Positions 15,765 to 24,486 of a DNA stretch of 32,195 nt are shown piece after piece. The notes beneath the pieces are model-generated. The model was not told the origin of the DNA and searched no databases. It was given only the letters and a program-made list of their open reading frames with translations. Where the stretch lies: NCBI GenBank assembly GCA_035263125.1, contig DATFRP010000049.1, positions 1-32,195 of the forward strand, written 5' to 3'. Within the stretch, counting starts at the first letter, position 1; the number at the start of each line of letters is the position of its first letter. Source of the stretch: Gp6-AA40 sp035263125. Lineage in GTDB: Bacteria > Acidobacteriota > Vicinamibacteria > Vicinamibacterales > UBA2999. A program made the position numbers and the translations under genes.

Positions 15765-16619
15765 TCAGTCCGCGATCAGCGCCTCGATGTGATCGATGAC
15801 CACCACGGGTACCGAGGCACGTCGCGCCTCGAGCTTCAATCCAAGCTGATCCGCGAGCGCCGTCGCCAGCGTCGGGCCATTCGGATCGACGCCGTTCGCC
15901 GGTGCTGTCGCACCGCGTCGCGCGAGCGCTGCTGCCGAAAACGGTTCTGGTGTGTACGTCACATCGACATCGTACAGACCGTCGAGTCCCGTTCGGTCGA
16001 TCACCGGCCGGCCTTGTGAGGGCGCAAGGATGGCAGCGAGCCGCCGCATGTCGATGCCGTTCGCGATGATCCGCCCTGGACGATCGGTCGGCATGATCCC
16101 ACACCTCTCCTGCGGCGTGCCGCTCTGCGCGGGCCGACTGTTGAGCGCGAACGAATTGACCGTGCCAACCCCTTTGCATTCAATCGCGGCTGACGTCATC
16201 TTCGGGCCGAGCTTCCGCTCGTTGATCCGCACGAGGAGCAGCGCGTCCATCTCGCGCATCTCCTGATGCACAACGAGCTTGAATCGTTCCGCGAGCAGCG
16301 GCTGCAGCATCTGCTGCATCTCGGCGACGGTCGTCGGCGGAGTCGCCTTGGCCACGACATCGATCCGCTGTTTCAGTACGGGACTGCCATTGCCAACGAG
16401 CTCGAATGACTGGATGCCGTACGCGGATTGAATCACTTCCGCCACCGTCAGGCTCGTGAGAGTGAGCCGTCCGGTCTCGGGGACCACGGTCACTCGGAGA
16501 CGTGGTCTGTCATCTGACGTGTTGATCCTCACCGACGCCACTTCGAACCGGCGTGACGGTGCTGGGCCCGTATTCTGGGCCAAGGCGAGCGCGACCAGCA
16601 CAACTCGCAGAATCGTCAT
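15765..16619 (-). CDS. TIGR03435 family secreted protein
   Basis: 284 residues with a short signal peptide (MTILRVVLVALALAQNTGP). The pattern 'RRFEVASVRINTSDD', '..VPETGRLTLTSLTVAEVIQSAYGI', 'TVAEMQQMLQPLLAERFKLVVHQE' and 'MDALLLVRINERKLGPKM', ending 'PVIDRTGLDGLYDVDVTYTPE' and 'ALADQLGLKLEARRASVPVVVIDHIE', is the TIGR03435 profile. This paralogous family of unknown function is hugely expanded in Solibacter and other Acidobacteria, so it is a strong taxonomic marker. The start is 27 bp after the stop of the large nuclease gene on the same strand, so both may share a transcript. No clear ribosome site. Confidence 0.93.
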   Translation of the reverse strand: MTILRVVLVALALAQNTGPAPSRRFEVASVRINTSDDRPRLRVTVVPETGRLTLTSLTVAEVIQSAYGIQSFELVGNGSPVLKQRIDVVAKATPPTTVAEMQQMLQPLLAERFKLVVHQEMREMDALLLVRINERKLGPKMTSAAIECKGVGTVNSFALNSRPAQSGTPQERCGIMPTDRPGRIIANGIDMRRLAAILAPSQGRPVIDRTGLDGLYDVDVTYTPEPFSAAALARRGATAPANGVDPNGPTLATALADQLGLKLEARRASVPVVVIDHIEALIAD

Positions 16620-16646
16620 CCCCGGAGCGTATCAGATCAGCGTGCG

Positions 16647-19600
16647 CTACCTGACCTTCTGCACGTTGCCGCCGTTCAACAGGCCGCCGGCCTGCAGGAC
16701 GACGTCACCTTGCGGGCCGCGCACGACGATCGAGAACAGATCCATGCCTCCACCCGGCTCGCCGTTATCGGTCGCTTCCGCCACGAACGTGAAGCCGTCG
16801 ACGCCGTTCCACATTCCTCGACCGGTGATTCTGACTGCGGCCCCGAGGAACACGACGTCATCGAGCGCATCGGCGGCAAACTTGGACGACGACTCTCGAG
16901 GACGAGTCGCAATGATCTGGAGCCGGCCGCGCTCCGCACTGGTCGATGCTCGCCGCGCGCCGAAGTTGAATACGACTCGTGGACCAGGGTTGATCTGCCC
17001 TCCGCCCACCATCGTGCCGGCATCGTCTGGGAGATCTACCGTGACGATGAACGCGAGCGATGCGCTGTTCCCGGCCAGGTCCTTTGCGGTGCACGTAACC
17101 GTCGTGCGGCCCACAGAGAAGAACGCGCCAGACACGGGTGCGCACGAAACAGGCACACTTGGATCGAGATTGTCAGTTGCGGTTGGCATGGAGAAGGTCA
17201 CGGTCGCACCATCGAACGACGTTGCGGCCGCACTGACGTCGACAGCAGGATCGAACACCGGCGGAATCGTGTCTCGAGGGAACGAGAAACGAGCCACTGC
17301 CGGATCGTGATCGGACAAGCGCTCGGGACGCAACGCATCGGCGCGCAGTGCCTCCGGGAAATCGGCATCGATGCGCGCATGATGAATGCCCGTGAGGGTC
17401 GAGAGCGCGGTCGACGACAACAGCACGTGATCGAGCGTCTGCGCGTTGCCATCGAAGCTGTACGAGTAGTCACCTGGCGCGAGCGCCTCGACGAAGTTGG
17501 GGTTCAAGCCGAGCGCCGACCAGTCGACCACCTGCTCGGGAGGCGCCTGAGTCCCCTTGATGATCCCCAGCACGTCGACGTAGCCGTCGTTGACGTCGAA
17601 CGCGTTGTAGTCGCCGACTGAGACGATCGGCACGTCCGGATACTGAGCCTGCAGATCGATCAGCAACTGCGCCACCGACTCACCTTGTGACTTGCGTTTC
17701 GCGCGCACGCGAGGGCCGTCTACCGGATCGTCGACGCTATTCAACGAGCGCAGGTGGTTCACGACCACAATCACATGGGCCGGCAATCGCGTGGCCGGTC
17801 CCTGCACGGTCGCATCGAGCACGAGCGACGGTCGATCGTTCAGCAGTTCGGCCATGCCGTTGAGCGGGTTGATGTAGGTCTCGTCCGGCCTCCACTGCAC
17901 GACTGAATGCACGGTCACGTTGGATCGCACCAGCAGTCCGACATCGATTCCACCGATGTCGTTGCCTTCGAGGAGAAGCGCCTGGTAACCAGGCGCCGTC
18001 TGGGACGCTGCCGAAGCATCAACATCGATCTTCGCGGCAAGCTCCTGGAGCACGGTCAGGTTCTCGGCCTCTTCGACACCAAGGATGTCTGGTGCGCGCA
18101 GATAATCGCGAACGATGAGCGATGCTTTTGCCAGCCGATTGGCATACGCTACCGGCGCCAGAACCGCATCGTCCTTGCCTGCCGCATCGCTCGTATCGAA
18201 GAACCGCTCGAGATTGAATGTGGCGATCAGATACTCGTTGCTGGTCGACCGAGCCGGCACTGCCTGCGCGGAAATGCCGGGGGACAGGATCGTCAATGCG
18301 CCGAGATCCGGCAGGATCGTCCACGTGCGGAACGCATAGTCGAGCACACCTGCCGTGATGGTCATCGTCGCGCCGGTTGACACGATCGCACCGGGAAACA
18401 CGCCGACCTGACCGTCGCTGTCGATTCGCAGACGTTCGGGATTCCCGTCGAACACCGGGATCGCGCACGCACCGGCCGCATGTTCGTCACACACGGGAGC
18501 CGGATCGATTACGTCGATGCCGGCCTCGCGGAAGGGCCTTGGTGTCGAACCCAACACCGCGTAGAACACGCCGTTGTTGCTGCCGGTCGCGTTCTGTTCA
18601 TTCACGGTGCCGCTCGTCGGCGCGATGACGGTGAGGCCTCCTGCCGCCACTCGCATGCCTTCATACCGTTCGAGCTGAAGCGGACCTCCATCGGGAGTGA
18701 GGTTCGCCGACGTCAACACAATCGGCGCCGGAAGCGGCTGGCCGGTGGCGCGCACGACGATCACCGGACCGATGATCTCGGTGACCGGCGGCTGATGAAG
18801 ATCGGCGGTCGGCGAGAATTCAGAGACCGTTCCGGTCACAACCACGTCGTCACCGATGTTCACCGTGGGCGCGACTGACGTGAATACGAACAATCCTTCT
18901 GAGCTCGCGGGGTCAGCTTCGAGCGCGGCCACATCGTCGGGCGTCTGGATGAAAAACCCGTTGTTGAAGCGTTTGGCCGTGACGATGCCACGCACCGCGA
19001 CCTGCTGACCGACGAGCGGTGACACGAGGCTGGACCCCTGAACGTCGTGCGACCAGATCTCTGGGAGCGCCGCGCAGTCGTTGATGGCCGACGCGCTGTT
19101 GCGTGGCGTTGGCGCTCCAGCGCTGAAGTCGGCTGCGTTGTTGTTGGTGTCCGTGCATCCGGCGCGACCGCGGAGGGCCGCGAGACTCGCCGTGAGCGTC
19201 GGTGCCGCACTGCCTTCGGAGCAGTTGGCTCCGTCGTAACCAACGAGATCGACGATGTCACCGCCGGTCGGACACGCCCCTGAGAGTGCCGTCACACTGC
19301 GAACGAGGGCGACCTTCCCGGCAGTCGCCGCGAGATTGATCGTGCCCGTGGAGTCAGCAGGTGGAAGCGCAGTCGATGGCGTCGTGCCTGCGCCTTCTTG
19401 CACCAGGTGATAGCGTCCGGGCGCAATCGTCCCCGAGAGGGCAGTCACGGACCATGTCGTACCGGTCGAAGAACCGTACTGAACCGACCAACCGGCCAGG
19501 TTCACCGCACTCGGACCCGGGTTGAAGATCTCGATGAAGTCGTTCGAGAAGACCGAACCGCTGTTGCCACCACCACCGTAGATCTGGCTGATCACCGCTT

Positions 19601-20222
19601 TCCCCTGATCGACGGGTGGTGTGCCGCCGCACCCGTCAACCGATGCGAGGTTCTGGGGGCCGCTCGGCGTGGTCAACGCGAAATCTGCGGCGTTGTCGTC
19701 TGTATCCGCCCCGGGCGTTGGCGTCCGTGCGTACGATCGATCGACATTCGTCGTGAGGAGGACGGTGAGCCGCGGTCCCTCCCCGAATGCCGATCCGGCG
19801 CTCATCCCCACCTGGTCGACGATGGTGTTGTCGCTGCGACTTAGGGCCACCCCGCCGTCGTCGGTGATGCCCGTTGTGTATGTGAGGTTGCCGGGCGTGG
19901 TCCCGCTGTAACCAGACGACCCCGTGTTCACCGCGAGGAAGAAGCATCCTGCCCCCAGGGTCGTTCCGGCTGCGATCGTCGCCCGAACGCTTGTCGTGCC
20001 AGCGCTGTTGGATCCCGATATTTTCCAGCCGCTGATGTCGACCGACGACGCGGAGGCATTGAACAATTCCACGAATTCATCGTTTCCGCCCTGTGGACCT
20101 CGCGTCCGGAATTCGCTGATGACAACGCTCGATCCCGCCTGGGCGTAGAGACGCGTCTGGTTCGACGTCGGGAAGACGACGACAGCGCAGGCACAGGCCA
20201 ATGCCACACACAATTTCTTCAT
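16647..20222 (-). CDS. secreted multidomain nuclease (ExeM/NucH-like) with two lamin-tail domains
   Basis: 1191 residues from the ATG at 20222, chosen for GAGGAAG just upstream and the signal peptide that follows (to about residue 27). Order: lamin-tail domain 1 (30-165, 'VVISEFRTRG..DEFVELFNAS'); lamin-tail domain 2 (207-330, 'AVISQIYGGGGN..NDFIEIFNPG'); an OB-fold-rich part (385-640, 'VAVRGIVTAKRFNNGFFIQT'); an endonuclease/exonuclease/phosphatase domain (660-980) with Glu-717/718, Asp-871, Asn-873, Asp-931, His-932, Asp-971 and His-972 all in their family motifs; a HYR-like Ig domain (990-1065); and a beta-rich C-terminal domain (1070-1191, 'GGGQINPGPRVVFNFGARR'). The enzyme should hydrolyse extracellular DNA or RNA for nutrition or biofilm turnover. 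The catalytic set looks complete. Confidence 0.92.
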   Translation of the reverse strand: MKKLCVALACACAVVVFPTSNQTRLYAQAGSSVVISEFRTRGPQGGNDEFVELFNASASSVDISGWKISGSNSAGTTSVRATIAAGTTLGAGCFFLAVNTGSSGYSGTTPGNLTYTTGITDDGGVALSRSDNTIVDQVGMSAGSAFGEGPRLTVLLTTNVDRSYARTPTPGADTDDNAADFALTTPSGPQNLASVDGCGGTPPVDQGKAVISQIYGGGGNSGSVFSNDFIEIFNPGPSAVNLAGWSVQYGSSTGTTWSVTALSGTIAPGRYHLVQEGAGTTPSTALPPADSTGTINLAATAGKVALVRSVTALSGACPTGGDIVDLVGYDGANCSEGSAAPTLTASLAALRGRAGCTDTNNNAADFSAGAPTPRNSASAINDCAALPEIWSHDVQGSSLVSPLVGQQVAVRGIVTAKRFNNGFFIQTPDDVAALEADPASSEGLFVFTSVAPTVNIGDDVVVTGTVSEFSPTADLHQPPVTEIIGPVIVVRATGQPLPAPIVLTSANLTPDGGPLQLERYEGMRVAAGGLTVIAPTSGTVNEQNATGSNNGVFYAVLGSTPRPFREAGIDVIDPAPVCDEHAAGACAIPVFDGNPERLRIDSDGQVGVFPGAIVSTGATMTITAGVLDYAFRTWTILPDLGALTILSPGISAQAVPARSTSNEYLIATFNLERFFDTSDAAGKDDAVLAPVAYANRLAKASLIVRDYLRAPDILGVEEAENLTVLQELAAKIDVDASAASQTAPGYQALLLEGNDIGGIDVGLLVRSNVTVHSVVQWRPDETYINPLNGMAELLNDRPSLVLDATVQGPATRLPAHVIVVVNHLRSLNSVDDPVDGPRVRAKRKSQGESVAQLLIDLQAQYPDVPIVSVGDYNAFDVNDGYVDVLGIIKGTQAPPEQVVDWSALGLNPNFVEALAPGDYSYSFDGNAQTLDHVLLSSTALSTLTGIHHARIDADFPEALRADALRPERLSDHDPAVARFSFPRDTIPPVFDPAVDVSAAATSFDGATVTFSMPTATDNLDPSVPVSCAPVSGAFFSVGRTTVTCTAKDLAGNSASLAFIVTVDLPDDAGTMVGGGQINPGPRVVFNFGARRASTSAERGRLQIIATRPRESSSKFAADALDDVVFLGAAVRITGRGMWNGVDGFTFVAEATDNGEPGGGMDLFSIVVRGPQGDVVLQAGGLLNGGNVQKVR

Positions 20223-20288
20223 ACTTCCTCGAGTGACGCACGGATGAATGGAGGATTGCCGAACGAGTGGTGCGCCGCCGGCCGCAAA

Positions 20289-20318
20289 CGTATCGCATGA
20301 CAGTGGCGACGTTGTAAA
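20289..20318 (-). promoter_or_regulatory. possible promoter of the secreted nuclease gene
   Basis: On the minus strand TTTACA (complement of 20313-20318) and GATACG (complement of 20289-20294) are separated by 18 bp and lie about 67 bp before the nuclease start. Both boxes deviate from consensus, so this is only a candidate sigma-70-type promoter. Confidence 0.3.
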
Positions 20319-20372
20319 CAGCACGCCACATCGAGGCGCGCCGACCGGGCGCGGCGCGCTATCATTCGAAGG

Positions 20373-21758
20373 ATGAGTGGGTTCCTCAAATTCCTCTTTC
20401 GGCTCGTCGTCTTGGCCGCACTTGGCGTTGGTGTGGCCTGGTTCCTCGCCGGCCGATTCGCCGGACGACCCTCGGTTGACGTCAAGCAGCCAGGGCGGTT
20501 CATCGGGCTGGGCGGCACCGCCGAAGTCGTGGCGCAGGCGCCGGGCGGGCGGTTTACGTCACTCGATGTCACCCTCGAACAGGGCGGCAAGACTTTTCCG
20601 GTCTACACGCTGGATCCTCGCGAGCAGAAGACGACGACGGCCGCTGCCGCCGAACGCCTGTACGTGAAGCAACCGATCGGAAAGAAGGCGATTCCGGCTT
20701 TGCAGGCGGGTCCCGCGCGCCTCGTCGTTCGAGCCACACGGCCCGTGCTCTACGGCCTCCGGCAGGTCGAAACGACTGTCACACGCGATCTGCAGGTGCG
20801 CCTCCAGCCGCCGCAGGCCGCAGTGCTCTCGACGTTCCACTACATCAATCTCGGTGGCAGCGAGTTCGTCGTGTACCGCGTCACACCGAACGACGTCGAG
20901 TCGGGCGTGCGCGTGGGCAACATCGAATATCCGGGGTTCCCGGCCAAGGGTGTCGGAATCACCAGCGATCCGGCCCTGCGCGTCGCCTTCTTCGCGCTGC
21001 TCTTCAATCAGGAGCCCGACGCACCGATTCAGGCGTTCGCCAGGGACCCGGCCGGCAACGAGGTCGTAGTGCCGATCGACCATAAGGTGTTCCCGAAGGC
21101 GTACGTGAAGAGCCGGATCGACATCGACGACAAGTTCCTCGGTCGTGTCGTTCCGGCGATCGCCGGCAACTCGCCAGACGAGAAGATCGCGACCGACAAC
21201 CTGCTCGTGGGGTTCCTCAAGATCAACGGCGACCTGAGGCGGAAGAACAATCAGTATCTGATGGACCTGGCGAAGAAGACGTCGCCCGAGCTGCTGTTCA
21301 AGGACGCATTTCAACAGCTCGGAAACTCACAGGTCGAAGCGCGGTTCGCCGACACCCGGACCTACGTCTATCAGGGCAAGGACGTGGACAAGCAGGTCCA
21401 TCTCGGGTTCGATCTCGCCAAGACGGCCAACGTCGCGATCGTCGCGTCGCAGCGCGGCAAAGTCCTGCACGCCTCCGACCTCGGCATTTACGGCAACTGC
21501 GTGGTGATCGACCACGGCCTCGGCGTGCAGTCGTTGTACGGCCACCTCTCATCGATCAAGGTCAAGGTTGGCGACATGGTCGAGAAAGGCCAGGAGCTCG
21601 GACGTAGTGGCATGACCGGGCTGGCGGGCGGCGATCACCTGCACTTCACGATGCTCGTCAGCGGCCAGCAGGTCACCCCGGTCGACTGGTGGAGCCCGCA
21701 GTGGTTCCAAGACCGCGTTCTGCGCAAGATCGAGGCGGCAGGAGGCGGCGTGAGATAA
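20373..21758 (+). CDS. membrane-anchored M23 family metallopeptidase
   Basis: 461 residues from the ATG at 20373. An N-terminal membrane segment (about 5-28, 'FLKFLFRLVVLAALGVGVAWFLA') anchors a 300-residue periplasmic part of beta-rich, Ig-like appearance ('GRFTSLDVTLEQGGKTFPVYTLDP' and 'PDAPIQAFARDPAGNEVVVPIDHKVF'). The C-terminal LytM/M23 domain has the full zinc site: His-343 and Asp-347 in 'VHLGFD', His-391 in 'YGHLSS' and His-422/His-424 in 'DHLHF'. It should cleave peptidoglycan cross-bridges or activate another hydrolase. The stop is 24 bp before the cupredoxin-like gene, so it may head the heme A operon, although a functional link is not obvious. Confidence 0.92.
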   Translation: MSGFLKFLFRLVVLAALGVGVAWFLAGRFAGRPSVDVKQPGRFIGLGGTAEVVAQAPGGRFTSLDVTLEQGGKTFPVYTLDPREQKTTTAAAAERLYVKQPIGKKAIPALQAGPARLVVRATRPVLYGLRQVETTVTRDLQVRLQPPQAAVLSTFHYINLGGSEFVVYRVTPNDVESGVRVGNIEYPGFPAKGVGITSDPALRVAFFALLFNQEPDAPIQAFARDPAGNEVVVPIDHKVFPKAYVKSRIDIDDKFLGRVVPAIAGNSPDEKIATDNLLVGFLKINGDLRRKNNQYLMDLAKKTSPELLFKDAFQQLGNSQVEARFADTRTYVYQGKDVDKQVHLGFDLAKTANVAIVASQRGKVLHASDLGIYGNCVVIDHGLGVQSLYGHLSSIKVKVGDMVEKGQELGRSGMTGLAGGDHLHFTMLVSGQQVTPVDWWSPQWFQDRVLRKIEAAGGGVR

Positions 21759-21782
21759 TTTCCAGTTGGAGTCCTGCCCCTC

Positions 21783-22556
21783 ATGAACGTCCTTATTCGC
21801 GCAACTTCATTGATTCTGGGTTTGACCCTCGCAGTCGCGGCTGGCGCTTGCGGCGGCGGCGAGAGCACACCCGCTGGTACGGCCGCTCCCGCCGCAACAG
21901 CGGTCACGAATCCAGTCGATCCGGCAACCGCGGGGAGCATCACCGGCTCGGTCAAGCTCGAGGGCAAGCCGCCAGCTGCCGCGACGATCAACCTCAGCTC
22001 TGACGACTACTGCGCGAAGCAAGGCCCGAAGACGACGCGCACGTTCGTCGTCGACGGCGACGGGCTGCAGAACGTCTTCGTCTACATCAAAGACGGGCTT
22101 GGCAACCTGAAATTCCCCGTGCCGACGACACCGGTCGTGCTCGATCAGAAAGGCTGCTGGTACGAGCCACGGGTGTTCGGCATTCAAGTCGGCCAGCCAT
22201 TTAACATCGTCAACAGCGACGACACGCTGCACAATATCCACGCGCTCCCGATGAACAACCGCGAGTTCAACCGCGGACAGAGGCTGAAGGGCGAGAAGTA
22301 CTCGACGGTCTTCACGACAGCGGAAGTCATGGTGCCGTTCAAGTGCGACGTGCACAAGTGGATGAACGCGTGGGTCGGCGTCCTCCCGCATCCGTTCTAT
22401 GCGGTGACCGGCGCCGGCGGGTCGTTTGAACTCAAGGGGCTGCCCCCGGGTACCTACACGGTCGAAGCGTGGCACGAGAAGCTGGGCACTCAGACGCAGA
22501 TGGTGACGATCGGCGCCACGGAATCCAAGCCGATCACGTTCATGTTCAAGGTCTGA
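21783..22556 (+). CDS. cupredoxin-like lipoprotein with carboxypeptidase-regulatory-like C-terminus
   Basis: 257 residues; GGAG precedes the ATG. The signal ends in 'AVAAGAC' with Cys-23 as a probable lipidation site, followed by a Thr/Ala/Pro linker. Residues 50-200 form a cupredoxin-like domain: 'DDTLHNIHA' gives His-150 (and His-153), and 'FKCDVHKWM' gives Cys-188, His-191 and Met-194, the C-x2-H-x2-M arrangement of a type 1 copper site. Residues 205-257, 'GAGGSFELKGLPPGTYTVEAWHE', form a carboxypeptidase-regulatory-like beta sandwich. Such proteins are frequent beside respiratory genes in Acidobacteria. Here it sits ahead of heme A synthesis with its stop overlapping the ctaA start by 1 nt, so it may carry copper or electrons for a cytochrome oxidase. 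Confidence 0.85.
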   Translation: MNVLIRATSLILGLTLAVAAGACGGGESTPAGTAAPAATAVTNPVDPATAGSITGSVKLEGKPPAAATINLSSDDYCAKQGPKTTRTFVVDGDGLQNVFVYIKDGLGNLKFPVPTTPVVLDQKGCWYEPRVFGIQVGQPFNIVNSDDTLHNIHALPMNNREFNRGQRLKGEKYSTVFTTAEVMVPFKCDVHKWMNAWVGVLPHPFYAVTGAGGSFELKGLPPGTYTVEAWHEKLGTQTQMVTIGATESKPITFMFKV

Positions 22557-23557
22557 TGCGTTTGATGCGGCACCTCTTTGCATCCCTGGTTGCGGCCTCC
22601 ACGGCCGTTCTGATCTTTGCCGGCGGTCTGGTCACGAGCACGGAGTCGGGACTCTCCGTCCCGGACTGGCCGACCACCTACGGCTACTCGATGTTCACGT
22701 TCCCACTGAGCAAGATGGTCGGTGGTATCCGCTACGAGCACACCCATCGACTGATCGCGAGCACGGTCGGTTTTCTCATTGTCGTTCTCGCGATCTGGTT
22801 GTGGCGCACTGAACCGCGCGCCTGGGTTCGACGACTCGGCTACATCGCTCTGGGCGCGGTGATCACACAGGGCGTGCTCGGAGGAATCACCGTCCTCTTC
22901 TTCCTGCCTGACCCGATTTCGATCGCGCACGCGAGCCTCGCGCAGGTCGTCTTCAGCCTGACGATGACGATCGCTGTGGTGACGTCACCGGGCTGGATGC
23001 AGGCGTATTCGACACACGGGCCGGCGCCCGATGATCGGCTCCTTCAGCGAATGGCGATCGTCACCGCCGTGGTCGTCTACATCCAGATCATCGTCGGCGC
23101 GACGATGCGGCATACGGGGGCGGGCCTGGCGATTCCTGACTTTCCGCTCGCCTTCGGGCAGTTGATTCCGCCGCAGTGGGACGAGAAGATCGCGATCCAT
23201 TTCGCGCACCGCATCGGCGCGCTCATCGCGAGCCTGTGCGTACTCGCAACGACGGGGCACGTCTTCTTTCACCATCGCTCGCGGGCGGAGCTGGTTCGTC
23301 CGTCGATCCTGCTGCTCGTGCTCGTGGCAACGCAGGTGACGCTCGGAGCGCTGACAGTACTCAGCCACAAGGACGTTCTCATCAACTCGCTTCACGTCGT
23401 CACGGGCGGATGCGTGCTTGCAACGACGGTGGTCCTCGCGCTGCGGGCACATCGGGCACGATTCGGGCGTACGGTTGGCGTCGGGGCAACGGGCGCCGGG
23501 TCTACACAGCAAGACCCGGCCTACACCGTCCGAGTCCCGAGTCGGGGGCACGCATGA
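22556..23557 (+). CDS. ctaA: heme A synthase (CtaA/COX15)
   Basis: 333 residues from the ATG at 22556, which overlaps the previous stop by one base (TGATG); a second ATG at 22565 is possible. Eight transmembrane helices are expected. Conserved features are 'TSTESGLSVPDWPT', 'YEHTHRLIAS' (Glu-61 and His-64, the E-x2-H of the catalytic heme site), 'ISIAHASLAQ', 'MRHTGAGLAIPDFPLAFG' and 'HFAHRIGALIAS', with 'INSLHVVTGG' supplying the remaining heme-ligand His residues. It oxidises the C8 methyl of heme O to a formyl, giving heme A for aa3-type oxidases. No cysteine pair is visible in the first loop. The 3' end overlaps ctaB by 4 nt (ATGA). Confidence 0.95.
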   Translation: MRLMRHLFASLVAASTAVLIFAGGLVTSTESGLSVPDWPTTYGYSMFTFPLSKMVGGIRYEHTHRLIASTVGFLIVVLAIWLWRTEPRAWVRRLGYIALGAVITQGVLGGITVLFFLPDPISIAHASLAQVVFSLTMTIAVVTSPGWMQAYSTHGPAPDDRLLQRMAIVTAVVVYIQIIVGATMRHTGAGLAIPDFPLAFGQLIPPQWDEKIAIHFAHRIGALIASLCVLATTGHVFFHHRSRAELVRPSILLLVLVATQVTLGALTVLSHKDVLINSLHVVTGGCVLATTVVLALRAHRARFGRTVGVGATGAGSTQQDPAYTVRVPSRGHA

Positions 23558-24486
23558 AAGCCCACGCAGCAAACGCGACGACCGTGCCAGCTCCAGCCTC
23601 GAAGGCCGTGAGCGAGCGTCATGCGCTCGATTTCCTTACGCTGACGAAACCGCGGCTGAACATGCTGGTGCTCATCACCACGCTGGGCGGCCTCTACCTC
23701 GCGTCACCTTCCGGTGTCCCATTGCTCCTCGTTGCCCATACGTTGATCGGCACCGCGCTCGTCGCGGGAGGGGCGGCGGCGTTGAACCAGGTCTGGGAGC
23801 GCGAGACCGACGCGCGGATGCGCCGGACGAGCAATCGGCCGCTCCCTCGCGGACGCCTGAGCGTCAGCGAAAGCACGTGGTTCGGCGTCGCGTTGTCGGC
23901 GGCAGGACTCGCCATTCTGGCGCTCGCCACCAATCCGACGGCGGCGATCGTAGCCGCGGTGACATCCATCAGTTATGTGCTGATGTACACGCCGCTCAAG
24001 ACACGCACGTCGCTGGCCACGCTGGTTGGTGCCGTGCCTGGTGCGCTTCCGCCCGTCATCGGGTGGGCGGCGGCGAGCGGCACCATCACGCTGCCCGCGC
24101 TGGTCCTGTTCGGCATCGTGTTCTTCTGGCAGATGCCGCACTTCCTGGCGATCGCATGGATGTATCGCGACGACTACGCACGCGCGGGCATCCCGATGCT
24201 CCCAGTGCTCGAACCCGATGGCCGTCGAACGGGTCATCAGGCGCTGCTCTACGCCGCGGTGCTCTGGCCGGTCAGCCTGTTGCCCGCGCTCGTCGGCCTC
24301 GCCGGCGCCGCATACAGCGTCGTCGCGACTGGTCTGGGCTTCGCGTTCATCGGGCTGGCCGCGCTTTTCGCGCGCGATCGATCGCAGACCAACGCACGAC
24401 GCCTCTTTCTGTTCTCGCTCTCCTACCTGACACTGCTGTGGGGCGCGTTAGTCATCGATCGCGTTTTCTTGTCCTTCAACCCTTGA
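23554..24486 (+). CDS. ctaB: protoheme IX farnesyltransferase (heme O synthase)
   Basis: 310 residues from the ATG at 23554 in the ATGA overlap with ctaA. It is a UbiA-type prenyltransferase with about nine membrane helices. 'FLTLTKPRLNMLVLITTLGG' opens the fold; 'ALNQVWERETDARMRRTSNRPLPRG' cut as N78-x3-E82-x3-D86 is the first Mg/diphosphate site, with Glu replacing the usual first Asp. 'SYVLMYTPLKTRT' and 'FFWQMPHFLAIAWMYRDDYARAGIPMLP' are the other conserved stretches (second Asp-rich site). It adds the farnesyl chain to heme B, making heme O for ctaA's product. The stop overlaps the next start by 4 nt bases TTGA. Confidence 0.95.
   Translation: MKAHAANATTVPAPASKAVSERHALDFLTLTKPRLNMLVLITTLGGLYLASPSGVPLLLVAHTLIGTALVAGGAAALNQVWERETDARMRRTSNRPLPRGRLSVSESTWFGVALSAAGLAILALATNPTAAIVAAVTSISYVLMYTPLKTRTSLATLVGAVPGALPPVIGWAAASGTITLPALVLFGIVFFWQMPHFLAIAWMYRDDYARAGIPMLPVLEPDGRRTGHQALLYAAVLWPVSLLPALVGLAGAAYSVVATGLGFAFIGLAALFARDRSQTNARRLFLFSLSYLTLLWGALVIDRVFLSFNP

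Noticed and set aside
20360..20365. TATCAT as a -10 box for the M23 peptidase
   Set aside because: It is only 7 bp from the ATG, which would make the mRNA nearly leaderless despite the AAGG ribosome-site-like stretch.
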